DNA of 64,000 bases from Cardinalis cardinalis (taxonomy: Eukaryota > Chordata > Aves > Passeriformes > Cardinalidae), in NCBI GenBank assembly GCA_014549065.1, contig JACDOX010000034.1:1723928-1787927 (forward strand). Direction: 5' to 3'. Position 1 is the first letter of the stretch, and each line of letters begins with the position of its first letter. The position numbers were made by a program, and so were the translations under genes. Below, piece after piece: positions 19,971 through 32,569 of the stretch. The notes under the pieces are model-generated. The model searched no databases, was not told the DNA's origin, and saw only the letters and a list, made by a program, of their open reading frames with translations.

Positions 19971-22900
19971 AGAGTGAACTTTGTGTTCCTTGCAGTGCCT
20001 TCTTGCACAGTGGCCTCCTGCATTGGGAATTGTGCCAGTAGATCCCTCAGAGGACTTGGATCTGAAGCAGCAGCTGCCAAAGCCTCTGGCATGTGCCCAA
20101 AATCATTGGGTGATAACTGCCCAAGGAGGAAGCTGCCCCGGGGCTCTGCAAGCATCCCATGGAGCTGGGACCTTCCTTGGAGCTGCTGCTGTGGGCAGCG
20201 CCTCTGGCAGAGCTTGGCTGAGGGAGGAAGGGCTGTGTGCCCTGGGCCCTCCATCCTGCCAGGGTTGGGAGCCACATCCCCCACCCCTCAGGGCTGCAGG
20301 TGGGTGGGGTGGGCAGTGGGTCGTGGCCAGGCTCCTGCTGGAACCCTTGCAGAGACAGGGGCTGTTGAGAAGGAAGCCTACCCTACCTCTGACTGGGACA
20401 CCAGCACACCACCAGCTGAAACAAGGCCCTGGCTCAGCCCTTGGAAGACAAAGTTTGAGTTTAAGATCCCAAGAGGAACATAAAATCCAAAGCTGTGGAG
20501 TTTTCAGGGTCTGATTTGCATACAGGCCAGCACTAGAGTCTTGGGACTGCCTTGCTCAGCGTGTGAGTTATTATTTAAAATCGTTTCTGCAGCCTCCCTC
20601 TCCCTGCATGACCCATGTGGGGGCTTAGAGATGTTCCTTCTGCTCAGGGGACCAAGGCACAGTGGCCTCCATGAGTTTCATGTCTAGCAAGTGTTTCTGC
20701 AATAGCTGCTGCTTGGAGCAGCCTTTGTTAGGACTGTGCTTGCTTCAGGCACCCACAGTTAAAGGCAGTAAAACCCTTTTGTGCAAATATTTCTGTAGTA
20801 CCACCACAAAATGTTCCTGAGGATTTTGTCTAGTGCTGCCCTGGCTGCCTAGGATGCTTTTTAGCTTCTCTAGTCAATGCTGAAGTTCTCTGGTGGATGT
20901 CTTGCAGAGGGGGAATTGGGCAAGATGAAGTGTACCCTAGCAGCAGCACGTTTAAAACCAGAAGCATGAAAATAGAGTTTCTGATACAAGGAAAGCTCTG
21001 GGCTCCTCTCAATCTTGATTGTAGCGTTGCTCAAGCTGGCCTGGTCTGGCTCTGACAGGTGGGATTGGCAGCTCATTAGCTGGAACACCAGGTTGGCTGC
21101 TGGCAGCCAGCAGGAGCCGGCCTGGGAAGGGGCGGCAGCTCTGCCCAGCAGCTGCTGGAGGAGCCAGCCTGGGACCAGCGCTTGTCCTGCTGCAGCAGCC
21201 GCTTTGGATGGGTCTGAATGGCCGGGAATGGCCGCAGTCTGCCCTGCGAGGGAAGGGAACGGGGGCGCGGCCCTGCCTCTGGGCAGACACAGGAGCTTTC
21301 TCAGCCACCGCCGCGGCAGGCGGGATTTTGCCCTGGTGAGGATGTTGTTGGAATTGCAGATTGGTATTTACCTGTAGGTAAAGGTCTATCTGAAATGTTG
21401 TGGCAGAGTTGTACGATGAAAAATGCTATCCAGCAGAGCAGAGGAGTGAGTTCAATTGTGCCTGTGAATGGCTGGCATCAAAGAACAGTGCCTGGTCTGT
21501 AAGGCAGGAAGGACTTGATTGCCACTTGAAACGGTGGTGTCCTTCCTTGCCCCTCTCTCCTCCATGCTGTTTCCACACTTGATGGCTGGCAGCAGCTTTG
21601 CTTCTCCTTGTAGTTCGTCCTGGGTCTTTCCTCTAAGCTCACCAGTGGTCTTTGCATCTGTGCCTGCAGCAGGGTGTGGATTTGGAAGCAGCTGGGCTGC
21701 AGCTGGCCCTGGCCAGGCGGGCAAGCAATCGATGGAGTGCAGACACCCTGACTCTCACAGCTGAGCCACTTCACTGCCCTGACTTCAGAGGGCAATGTTG
21801 TAAACCTGCAACCATTTGGGGGTTTCTTCCCAGTTTTTGTCTCGTGGTCTGACTGAAGTTCTGCTGCCGCTTGGCTTTCTGTGGTGATGTGCACTGAGGA
21901 GCTAGAGTGTTAACCTGCCTGCCTCCTACAGCAGCACTTGCTGCCCCTCAGCCGAGGGCAGGTGTTCCATTTAATTCATTTTAAATGGTAAAAGGTGGGA
22001 TGAACAAGTTAACTTTCATTTAAAGTCTGATCCAGGTTTAGAATAGGGTAGCAGCCCCATTTCCAGGCAGCACATGCACACTAACACTTTCCATTTTTAT
22101 CATGCTGACGTTTTCCTTTTTCCCAAATCATTCTATAGATGTAGCCCGTGCCAGCCGTGAGCAGCTTTGCCACATCCTGTGTGCGCAGTTTCAGCATTAA
22201 TTAAATCGCTTTGTTGCAGAGGAACCAAGGGGAGCTCATTTAATCAGGTATTAAATAAATGAACAAACAAACATAACATCATCCCTCTCTGCAGTTCCTG
22301 GACTGCTCCTCGCCATCATGACCGTGATGAGATCAGGGCAGAACACTTGGGGCAGCTCACTGAGGATTAACATGGTCTGCACCTCCCAGAAAACCCAAAA
22401 TGTTTAACTGGGTTTGAGCCCTAGCAGCTGTGTGCTTATAGGCACTCTGCAAACATGTGATCATGCCAGAGTCCCCAACAACTGCTGGAGGTGGCTGCAG
22501 TGGGAGAGCAGGTAGCAAAACACTGCCTGAGACGGGCAGTTCTGTCACTGAATTCAGTTTTTGGGGTTTTTTTCCCCACCAGGGAAAATAGACTTTCTAT
22601 TCCTGAAATTGGTAAAACATAAGTTAAAATCCAGGTTTGTGCATGCCTGATTGTTTTGTAGAGCTGGATGAAACCCAAAAATTCCTTCTCCCAGGCACTC
22701 TGGCCAGACCCCAAAGCAATTTTCCCCTTTTCAGCCAGTTCCCGAGGGCTGGAATGTTGGGTCACCCAAACCACCACTGCAGCTCTGGTTCCAGGGTGCA
22801 GTTGGGGATCTCTGTAAGGTGAGCCTGGCTGGCATAAGGAACCTGCCTGGAGAACATTGCCAGCTCCTTATCCCCCACACTCCTCTTGCTTACGCTTCAC

Positions 22901-23570
22901 CCAGCTCATGTAAANTAATAGCAGCGTTGAATTTCTGTCATATCTACCTGCTGCTCCTGGCAGTTCAGCTGGGAAAGAAAAAGCCTGACTGTTGCTATAG
23001 AGACCATCAGATGGAGTGGCTCCAGAACATCTTCTGCACCACTGCCACCGAGTGCTCACCTGTGTCCCAGCACCCGACTGGTGACCATGCTGGGAGTGGG
23101 ACACCCCTGCTCCTTGAGCCACCCCCGTCCTGCCCTGCAGAACCCCTGGGAGGACTGATCTCCTGGGTCTCCTACAAGCTGGATTTACATAGATCTACCT
23201 CAGCATGAAGCTTCTCCCAGGCTCTCCTTGAACAGGCTTGTGGGTTGGACACATCCCCAGGGATGGGCAGGGAAATACAGGGCAGCAGCTCCTTCCTGGT
23301 GCTGGTTACAGCAAAGGGGGCACTTTATGCAGCGGGACACCAGACCTCTAAATGTCCCTTCCATTTCTTCAGCACAGAACGAGCTCAAAGATCCTGTGAG
23401 GCTGGAGGATGCTGCCCAGAGCAGCCCAGCGATATTTTGTCCTGCTTGGAAATGGTCTTTCAGGGAGCATCCCTGTGTGTTTGTACAGCAGCCCCTCCCT
23501 AGCTTCTCCAGGCAAGGTCATGCAGGTTGCCAAGTTCAGGTTTCAGCTCCAGGGTGAGTGACAGAGCCCT
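19971..23570. other. GC-rich intergenic stretch, unexplained
   Basis: Base composition rises sharply against the AT-rich surroundings. Overlapping open frames of 130-177 codons appear in several frames on both strands, as expected when stop codons become rare. I recognise no protein family, no start context shared by the frames and no repeat family. It could be an old repeat, a distal regulatory region or an unrecognised transcript. Confidence 0.5.
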
Positions 23571-25749
23571 TTCATCTCCAATGTCACAACACTTCCACCT
23601 GCATCAGGGGTTGCTGTGATGGCTGCCAGGCTCAAGGGCATTTTGTTAAAGCCTTTGCAAGAGAAATCTGTAAACTGGTGACAGGGTCTCTAGGCCTGCC
23701 CTGCAGGTGATGTAGGCAGATCTCATGGAATTTAGAGAATTGACTGAATTGGGGAAACTCACGGTCCTTGATCAGCCCAAGGGAGAAAGCAGAGCTACGG
23801 AGGAGAAGCCTCAGGTGGTGGTAGAAGCACCATCCAAAGAGACCATATCAGATTATACAAACACCAGCAGCTTGATGTTTTGAGGGAAAAAAAAAAGGCT
23901 GTATGTGGCATTCTTGAAGCAATCTGAAAAACTGAAATCCAACCTGTGCCAGCAAATCACCTATGAAGAAACCAGCAAGTTTAGGGACATGGCAAATCAC
24001 AATTGTGGCTTTGTAACTTGTAATTATCCAGCACCCCAGTTTCTTCCAAAATGAGGAATGAATGTAAGCATGCTAGTGGCTGTGAGGTCTCACTGAAGAC
24101 AAGAGTTACAGCTGGAATATGGATGTTTAAAGCAGTTCATTGGTCAAGATCAGCCACAGCACTTCTACTGCCCCTCCCTCAGGGTTTAATGCTGCTGCTG
24201 CTGCTGCTGAACGCCCTGTGTGGAACAGAGTGGGTGATCTTTACAACCACTTGTGGGTGGAAGCTGGGCTCTGGGGGTGCTTGGCCCCCTTGCAGGAGAG
24301 AGAAGCATGATGGTCAGCCAGCATCCCACAGCTCAAGAGCTGGAGCCTCCTATAGCTGAGAGTCAGGGAAGTGAGCAGCTATTTTTTAGAAAATAACTTC
24401 AGTGTGCCAAACAACTTAGTAACATAGAATATAATATCAGATGATAATCTATTCATTCCATTTTATACTGGTCTTACAGTCCAAACTCTGGACATGCCCC
24501 AGGCCCTGCTACCTCTTACTCTTTGCAGGGACCATGAGCTGATGGGTGTTATTGGTTATCCACCCAACCCCACCATCTGCTCCTCAGTTCCCAGGAGTTA
24601 CAGCTCTGAGCTTTGGAACAGCACAGTGTCAGCAGCACTGTCAGTTTCTTCTGCATCTGAAACTGATGATGGGTTTTTCCTTTTCTTTTGCCCTAAGCAG
24701 TGCCTTTGAGAGAATAGTGACTTACAGGGAAAGCAACACATCTTCTTAACTTGCTGGAGTGGAGGCTGCAGAGCAAGTAGAGCAGGACAGAGCATCATGA
24801 GACATGTAGGGCCTTGGGATAGCTCTGCTCAGCCTGGAAATGCAGAAGAAACAATTCACAGCTCTAAGCCCATAAAGTGAACCCATTCTTTACTTGTGCT
24901 TTGATGGATTTTTGCCCTCTGAAACTGTATTTTCTTGCCAGGTGAATAATATGACTTTTAAAAGTAATAAGGAGTTAAAGGAGATGTTATTTGATTTTCT
25001 CATCTACTGCAAATAGAAGGTATCTGGATCCATCATGTGGAGCCACAACAAAAATACTTTAGAGACTTTAAGCACCTGGCCAAAGGAACCAGCAGCTCTG
25101 GGCTGTGCAGATCAGCAGCCAAGGAACCTCACCTCAGACCATCAACCCATCTCTTTCCACCAGAGGTGTGATCATCCACTCAGATTCCCTTCTGCTGAAG
25201 CTCCAAGCACTGATTTAATGAAAATCAGTGACATGACAATTGCTATGACAATTCAAACAGTGTAATTCAGAAAAAATTACGTGTTTCCATGTGGAGAATA
25301 TAAGGGCTCAGCTGAGCTGGAGACAATGGGAGCACCCGGGCCAGCACTGCCCCAGCCTGAATTCTGACAAGAAAGCAACAGAGGTGCTCAGTGTCCAGCA
25401 GCAGATCAGAAAAATGCAATCTTTGCACTCACTAGAATAGTTCTTAACCATTCTATTCTAAATTCTATTCTGCTCTACTTACCCCTGCAGTATCCAGAGC
25501 TAGGCCACACTAACAATTATGCAATGGAAGACAAATAAATATGGAGTAGTACCTAAGAGGAGAGTAGGTCCACTGGCACAATGCCTAAGTCCAAAATTTG
25601 CCACTATAAATGAGTGATGTGTCTTCTTAACCCCAGAGCCTTTTTTCTTGGTAAGCAAAATGAAGGGAAAGAGCCTTCATAGCAGGTACAAATTACTACA
25701 TTAGAAATGAACTGATGATCTACAATCATACATGTTTATGTATGGTCCA
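23571..25749. other. intergenic, no gene recognised
   Basis: Mixed-composition non-coding sequence with a short GCT/CTG repeat (24191-24209). No coding or repeat family is recognised. Confidence 0.65.
24191..24209. repeat. (GCT)6 microsatellite
   Basis: Six perfect GCT units lie in non-coding sequence. Confidence 0.9.
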
Positions 25750-26717
25750 TGTGACACCCTTCTCTCTCAATTAGAGAGATGTGTATTTGATGGCTGGTCT
25801 GGTCAGGGGATAAGGAATTGGCTGGATTGGTGCAGCCAGAGGTTTGTGGTCAATGTCCAGGTGGAGGCTGGTGATGGGTGGTATCCCTCATGGCTCTGTC
25901 CTGGGACTGGTGCTCTTTGATATCTTGACAGCACCCTCAGCAAGTTTGCATGTGGCGCCACACTGGGTGGTGCAGCTGACACACCTGGAGGATAGGGGGC
26001 CACCCAGAGGGAAGTTCAACAAGTCCAGGTGCAAGGTGGGTCAGAGCAACCTTAGACACGAGTACAGACCAGGAGAACTTATTGAAAGAAGCCCTGTGGA
26101 GATCAGGGGTTGCTTGTGGATGAAAAGCTGGACACGAGTCAACAATGTGGCCTCATAGGCCAGAAAGCCACTTGTATCCTGCCTGTGGGCAGCAGGACAA
26201 GGGAGGGGATCCTGCCCCTGTGAGAGCCCCCCTGCAATGCTGCTGCATCCAGCTCTGGGCCCTCAGCTCACCTGGATGAGCAGGTGCAGAGGGTCACAGA
26301 GATGATCAGAGGGCTGGAGCACCTCACCTGTGAAGACAGCCCAGAGAGTTGGGTTTGTTCAGCCTGGAGAAGAGAGGCTCCCGGGAGGCCTTACAGCACC
26401 TTCTAGGATCTTAAGGGGGATTACAGAAATGAGGGAATTGGACTCTCTGTATGGGCAGACAGGAGAGGGGGCAATGGTTTTGAACTAAAAAAGAAAATAG
26501 GTTTAGATTAGATGTTAGGAAGAAATGCCTCACTGTGACAGTGGTGAGGCACTAGAATGGGCTGCCCAGGGAAGCTGTGGATGCCCCATCCCTGGTGACG
26601 TCCAAGGCCAGGGGCTGACCAGCTCCAGTGAAAGATGCCTCTGCCCATGGCAAGGGGGTTGGGACTGGATGATCTCTGAGGTCCCTTCTAAACCAAACCT
26701 TTCTAGGATTCTATTTT
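25750..26717 (+). mobile_element. CR1 LINE, 5'-truncated, decayed, sense orientation
   Basis: The block follows the typical order of a CR1 3' end. A reverse-transcriptase remnant comes first (25844-25930 reads GGIPHGSVLGLVLFDIL, compare the SGVPQGSVLGPVLFNI type motif), then the conserved 3' tail with CTGGAGCACCTCACCTGTGA and a TTCAGCCTGGAGAAGAGAGG segment. It ends in a GGATTCTA-type terminal motif near 26710. Internal deletions and stops make it non-functional. CR1 is the dominant LINE of birds and reptiles. It ends about 130 bp before the inferred ZC3H12C 3' end. Confidence 0.88.
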
Positions 26718-26862
26718 TGAAACTGTTCCAGTTTACTAAAAGTGAGCAGTTTTGTTGCAGGTTTTGTGCACGTAGGAACACAAAGCTGTCTATAACTCAC
26801 TGCTAACTGCTCTGGAGATTTTTTATGAAACAAAACCAGCCCATCAATGAGGAAAATGAATC

Positions 26863-26868
26863 TTTATT
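26863..26868 (-). terminator. candidate distal ZC3H12C polyadenylation signal
   Basis: On the - strand this reads AATAAA. It is followed at about 20 bases by CATTGATGG and then a GGGCTGGTTTTG-type GU-rich element, the normal layout of a vertebrate cleavage site. Confidence 0.6.
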
Positions 26869-28999
26869 TTTTTTTCTCTAAAAGCAGAATCCATGTACAA
26901 GGTTATTTGTATGGTTTAGAGGTGGTTTTAAGATGTGAATAGTCACATCACAGAAACAATACAGACCAACCAGTGAAGGAATGAAGAGCCAGTTTGACAA
27001 CTGCTTTATCAAGTAGCCCAAACATTATTTTTAGCTAATGGTTTTGCCAAAGTGAACTTCAGGACAATATTAAAATCTCACCTACTCAAAACAAATACAG
27101 AGATAACGACTGGGAAAAGAGCTACAAAATACAATTATTGCTGCTGTATCTGCATTACTTCCTCACAGGATACTCTACTGTATGCTGGGAAAGCAGTGCT
27201 TAAATTTCAGTTTCATTAAGAATGTCATTTAGATAAATAAAAAGTAAAGAACCAGCCAATCTCACATGGTTAATTTATCTGAGACCAAAAGAAAATGAGT
27301 TGTTCTACAAAAAAAAGCAGAGAGGTTTTGTTTTATAAGGCGAAAAGTAGATTATTATACTTTGAAAAAGAGAGGATGGATGTGCTTAAACATCTAAGTA
27401 AATTTGGTTTGTAGGTGTTCCCAAAGCCTGCAAAGGCAATCCTGGCTGAATGACCTGTCAACACCAGTGAGACTCCCCTGTATTTGGGAGGAGGCTGCTC
27501 TCAGCTGTGCTACTCAAGGTCCCAGCCCAGCTGCACTTACACACACACACCAGTCTGGCTCAGGTTCTTTCACACCACTGAACCACACCCACACCTCTGC
27601 TTCTGCTGAAGTAGGTGTTGGTGTTTGGGAGACTGGGCCCTCCCACCGCTATTGAGTGTGTGAGGGAACGAGAACTATTGCAGTCATTTAGACAGAGTGA
27701 TGAACACTCCAAGCACAAGTTATGACAACCCTTTAAGACCTGAAAATGGAAGGTGGAAAATTATTTCAAGCACACTGATAACTATGAACCACACATGATA
27801 TTTGGTAGTGCCTCTATAAACATCTGTGAGAGACTTGATGTGCACCAGCACATTTCCCTGTACTGCAGGGCAAGGAAAACCCAGCACTCTGCAGGATGCT
27901 TCCCATGCAAACGTGCATTTCCCAGGTGATTGGGTGCCTAAGTCAGCAGCTTCTGATGAAGCCTTGAGAAATGTATTCTAGAACATCTGAAGAAGAAATT
28001 TGAACATCTCTCGTGTTACTGAGCAAAAGGTTAGCTGGAAAAACCATTTAATATAGGTGATTCTAGGTTCAGTTACGTGATTAGCCTAAACAATGTGCCC
28101 AAACATATTTAATTTGAACAAAATTCTTAAACTATGCCTCTCTAAAATTTACAAAGTATATAAAACATGTGATTTGACATTTATAAAACCTCAGCCCTTT
28201 TACAGAAAACAAAACAAGGCCATAGAATTTTAAGTTTAAATCTATTGGTTTTTCTTCTCAGCAGTTTTAGTTCCTATGATAAAAAAACTTACAAACAGCA
28301 TTCCACCATGGCCTTATAATGCAAGGAATAAATTAGCAAGTCACACTGTAAATAAAAATAAATAATTTCTAAGGATTTTTTTTAACAGTCTTTTTAATTG
28401 CACAGTATTTCAGTATTTTAAATTTTCAGTAGCAATGAAAAGTCAGTTGGGTATTTTTCCAAATGCTCCAGAGAGCAGGAAAGCATTGTGTCTCATTTTT
28501 CAAGCTTTACACATTGAAAACACCTTGGTCAAACCATCAACTGATAAAGCTGGTAAATGTTTTGGTAGTCTCTTACTGTGGCAAGACGCTGCAGTACCTC
28601 TCCCCCAAGGCATTCACTCCTCGGCGGCGGCACTCACCCTGCTGGGGCAAACGCCCCCAGGGTCCCCTTCCAAGTGAAGTACTCTGGTTTACACTGGCAG
28701 CTTGGATATTTTTGGGAAGGTGCTCCCCATGAGCTACAACTTTCACAGCAGAAGTTCATCAACATCTCAGCTACATCCACACCCGCCGAGGCTGCAGGAG
28801 TCTCCTTCGAGGGCTTCCCCAGCCCCACTCGCCTTCTCTTTTCAGTGTCACACAAACACATCAGGCTTTTGGCTCTTCCCAGAGCTACTCTGCAATGCAG
28901 GACCAAGCTACAATTCAGACATGTCGAAGAAAATGGGACACCTGGGAAGGTATGATCTTACCTCAGACCATCAGCAGTATCTTAAACCCACTTGCCAAA

Positions 29000-29034
29000 T
29001 ATATGTGTGTATATATACAAAAATATATATATAT
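29000..29034. repeat. interrupted (TA)n microsatellite
   Basis: AT-alternating sequence lies inside the inferred ZC3H12C 3' UTR. Confidence 0.85.
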
Positions 29035-30637
29035 TACACATATTTGAAAAAATAAAAAACAACAAAATGATTAATACTGTCATAGCCTGGGTATATTTAG
29101 CTCAAAGTTAGTTATCTACAGGACATACCTAAAAACTCTTAAATATTTGCAACATGTTGTTGTATTGAAAACAGTTGTGAGGAGATGCCTAATGTATGTG
29201 CATTAAAAATACTGTATATCTATATACTATTACTGATGCAGTTGTAACAGCTTGGGATTTTATCTAAAAATACAGAGTTTCTGCTAAGTATCAAAACAAC
29301 CCTCAAGTACTGAAGACCAAGGGAAGTTTTGCCCTCTTCTTAGATGAGGGACAGCTCTAACTTGAAGGTACTAAATCCTTCATTGCATCTCTGGCACTCA
29401 GCTGGGGCCAAGACAGCATCACTGAATTACCTCTGCTATTTAAGGATCATGGGAGGTTACAGCTCAGTTACTTGCATCAATGCAATTACATAGACAAAGG
29501 TAGTATTTGACCAGTGTCACTGAATCCATGTTTGTTACTGGTGTACTCTTCAGAAGTTGTTACATATAAAGACTGATCTCATTATGGAGATGTTCACACA
29601 CAATTCCTCCATCTGTTACCACAGCAAAACAAAAGGAAGTATCAAGACAAACATTATGTCCACAGTAAATTTCCTTTACCCAACATAAGCGAGTCTAAGG
29701 GGAACTATCACATCATTGCACAACATTAAAATCCACCAAATTACTCCTGCTCTTGTATTTTTAAAGCATTTTCAGTGCTTGTGTGCAAAGCACAGAACCT
29801 GTCACAAGAATTCTCCAGCGATCACTACCCTTTGGGGACTCAGTACTGCCCTGGCTGAGTGCAGAGGCAATGGACACTGGTAACTCAGGCCTGGGCAGCT
29901 CCTCACACGGATATCCCAGTGGCTAAGCCTGCTGAGTCCCTGCTCTAGGCCACACCGTGACATGTGCATGGCAGGAGCAGCCTGGCGCCCACACCACAGG
30001 AAAAACTACAAAACACTTCTATCACATATGCACATTTCAGTTCATGCTTAAAGGAATTGAACTTTTGGCAGAAGTAAATACCTACATAAAAAATAAACGT
30101 AGAAACCCATTAAAACCACAAACACAATAACTGCATTATTAAAACAGCTGCATCTACACTATGGTGTAGTACTTCAGTGTAATTCAGTTTAACCAAATCT
30201 TAGCATACAACTAAGATGAGACCCATTTCCCAGTCCAAACCTCAGCGTCAGCGCTGCATCAATCTCTACATTAAAACATGCTCTACGGATGGTGACCAAC
30301 CAAATCCAGGGAAAAATTGTTGCCACAGGTGAAGAGGTCTTCTCCCTGAACAGACAACGCAGGACTGATGGTGTAGAGCCCCTCCGGCCATGCCACGGGG
30401 ACAGGCAATGGCAGAACCTGCAGCACTCTGGCAGTGGAAGCTGCAGGAGCACCACGTCCTGAATTGGTTTGCTGAACATGGTTCAGATTATTGGATATGT
30501 CTATAGCACAATGCTCTTTAGAAGCATTTACTGTATACCCAAACCCTACTTGCTGCAACACACGGTGTCACACAAGTAGTGAAAATGTCTTCGTATTCAA
30601 AGGTGCTTGGACATCATTTTCAGGCAGCATTTTACCT

Positions 30638-30643
30638 TTATTT
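30638..30643 (-). terminator. candidate proximal ZC3H12C polyadenylation signal
   Basis: AATAAA on the - strand lies 1.9 kb after the stop codon. The downstream GU-rich context is weaker than at the distal site. Confidence 0.3.
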
Positions 30644-31103
30644 TAGTGAGTTCCCACTACAAAGATTTTAGAAAGAAGAAGATGCCAATAGTCTATTTTT
30701 TCGTTTTAGTATGTAAAATTGAGACAGACACCTAAATAAATACCTACTTTTACTTGTCTAAATCTATTCTATGTCTGAAATCTCTAATTTTTAAATAAGG
30801 GATAAAATGTTGCCCAAAAGACTAGTTATAATTTTACATTTGTGTTTCTAATCTACAAATCAAAATAGTTCTCAGTTAAAAAGATACAATTTGTATCAAC
30901 AGTAAAAGGTACTTTCTGGTTCTTCAGGGCCTTACTTAAAACTCCAGCAAGTGTACCAAAATTATCAGCTGTAACAGTGTAAACGAGTGACATTTTTTTA
31001 ACACTGAACATCATTGCAATGGATGGAAACCTAAAACTGTCGGCAACTGATCACGTCATGGGAGTACATCTGACATCAATTGCAAAAACTATTTCTATTT
31101 TTC

Positions 31104-31125
31104 ATATATATATATATATATATAA
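31104..31125. repeat. (AT)11 microsatellite
   Basis: A perfect 22-base alternating AT run lies inside the inferred ZC3H12C 3' UTR. Confidence 0.95.
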
Positions 31126-32303
31126 AAGCTTAAGAGGTGCTAGTAAAACCCATGACTTTAAACCAGAAATATCCCTTACTAATGCTAAAACAGACTTGGC
31201 TTGTCTGTTTCTAAAACTACACTATTTGTGGCAAGAATCAGGCCTACACAATGCAAAAAGCAAAAAACTAACTCCAGGAACACATATGGTATCTTCTCTC
31301 CCCACAGCCCTCCCCTCCCCAGCCAAAAAAAAAAGAAAAGCTTAAGTTATTATTTTGAGCTACAATATCATTACCATAGTGCAGATAATAAATGTTGCAT
31401 ATCCTGAACACACAAAACCTTTTCAGGCCAGCCTTGATAAATAGCAAGAAAAATCAAACAGTATCTTAAATACAAAACTTGCATTGAGATAATTAAATTC
31501 ATTTAAAAACAGGTAAATACTTTATGAAAAGCATATTTTATCCAGTACAGTTGTGCAGCAATACAAAGGAAAAACATATAAAACAACTAAACAGGGCCCT
31601 ACGATTTCAGGTCCCCAACTACTGACCAGAGATAGACAGAGCTGGGTAACAACACACGGGAACTGAAACAGGGCAGCCTGGCTTGGGGGGGTTCTGAGCA
31701 TTTGCAGTTTCTCTTAGCTCCCAAGGGGGCTGCAAATTCTCAGTACCTCTGAAAATCAGGCAATAAGGCTTTTAACATATCCATAAATAAGTAAAAAAAA
31801 ATAAATCTTTTCCTCCTCTGTTTGCACCTGATCTTACTAATTGACTGCATCAACAAAAACGTGTAACTATTTAGGCAAAACAAAGAAAGCAACGAAAGTG
31901 CCATACTATAAATTACCGATATATTGTTACCCATTTCACTGTTAACTGGTATTTTAGTTATTTGTTTCAAAAAATGAAGTCAGTGCTGTAGGAAATCTTT
32001 GTTTTCTACAAACAGGTGATTACAGCACAAAAAAGCTCAAAAAAACAAACATACATCAGACATACTTGTGGCGGTTTAAAAAGTTCAAAAACTTGGCTTG
32101 AAAATTGGCTTGAAAATTCCCTGCCAGAAGTAGCAAAATCCTCATTCTGCAGGTTAATATCTCACAGCCCAAGGATAAGCATCCAGCAAGTTAAAAAACG
32201 AAACTAAAAATCCCAACAAAATGCAACAATGATAAGAAAGTGCTGCATATAAACCCCTGATGCACCAAAGATTATAACCAGAGACCACAGATTTTTTTTT
32301 TAA

Positions 32304-32318
32304 ATATATATATATATT
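32304..32318. repeat. short (AT)n run
   Basis: An alternating AT run next to a T-run lies about 250 bp after the ZC3H12C stop codon. Confidence 0.85.
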
Positions 32319-32569
32319 AATTTAAACTGGAACATCCTCCAGATGTGAAAATAGCCATTTAAAAATTTTCAAACTAGAACACAAAATGTATCTGGTACTT
32401 CCAATGCATGGGGCTATACATACAGACTCCATGATACAGTATTTCACATAAATGGATTACTATATAACCTCCTTGCTGAGAAGGAGATCCCAAATGCTAT
32501 TGTAGCAAACCTCCCTCAGCCTTAGAGCTGAGCTGAAAACTATGAGACACCACAAAGATGCGTCATCTC

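Larger units (their letters stand above)
26845..32569 (-). other. ZC3H12C: ZC3H12C 3' UTR, about 5.7 kb (inferred extent)
   Basis: AT-rich non-coding sequence lies between the ZC3H12C stop codon and a good polyadenylation signal at 26863-26868. It contains AU-rich-element-like motifs on the transcript strand (ATTTATTTA at 30733-30741; TTATTTATG at 31782-31790) and TA microsatellites. It contains no recognised transposable element, in contrast to the flank beyond 26.85 kb and the gene's introns. That fits a retained transcribed UTR. A more proximal signal at 30638-30643 may yield a shorter form. Confidence 0.6.

Noticed and set aside
19974..20514. Two overlapping + strand frames of 169 and 177 codons
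   Set aside because: They overlap each other in different frames in GC-rich DNA, with no family resemblance. Long frames are expected where stop codons are rare.
24190..24209. GCT/CTG repeat as a polyleucine or polyalanine coding tract
   Set aside because: It is in intergenic sequence with no gene context. It is better treated as a microsatellite.
25844..26158. 104-codon frame as a possible gene
   Set aside because: It is a CR1 reverse-transcriptase remnant, shown by the GSVLG-type motif and surrounding CR1 tail.
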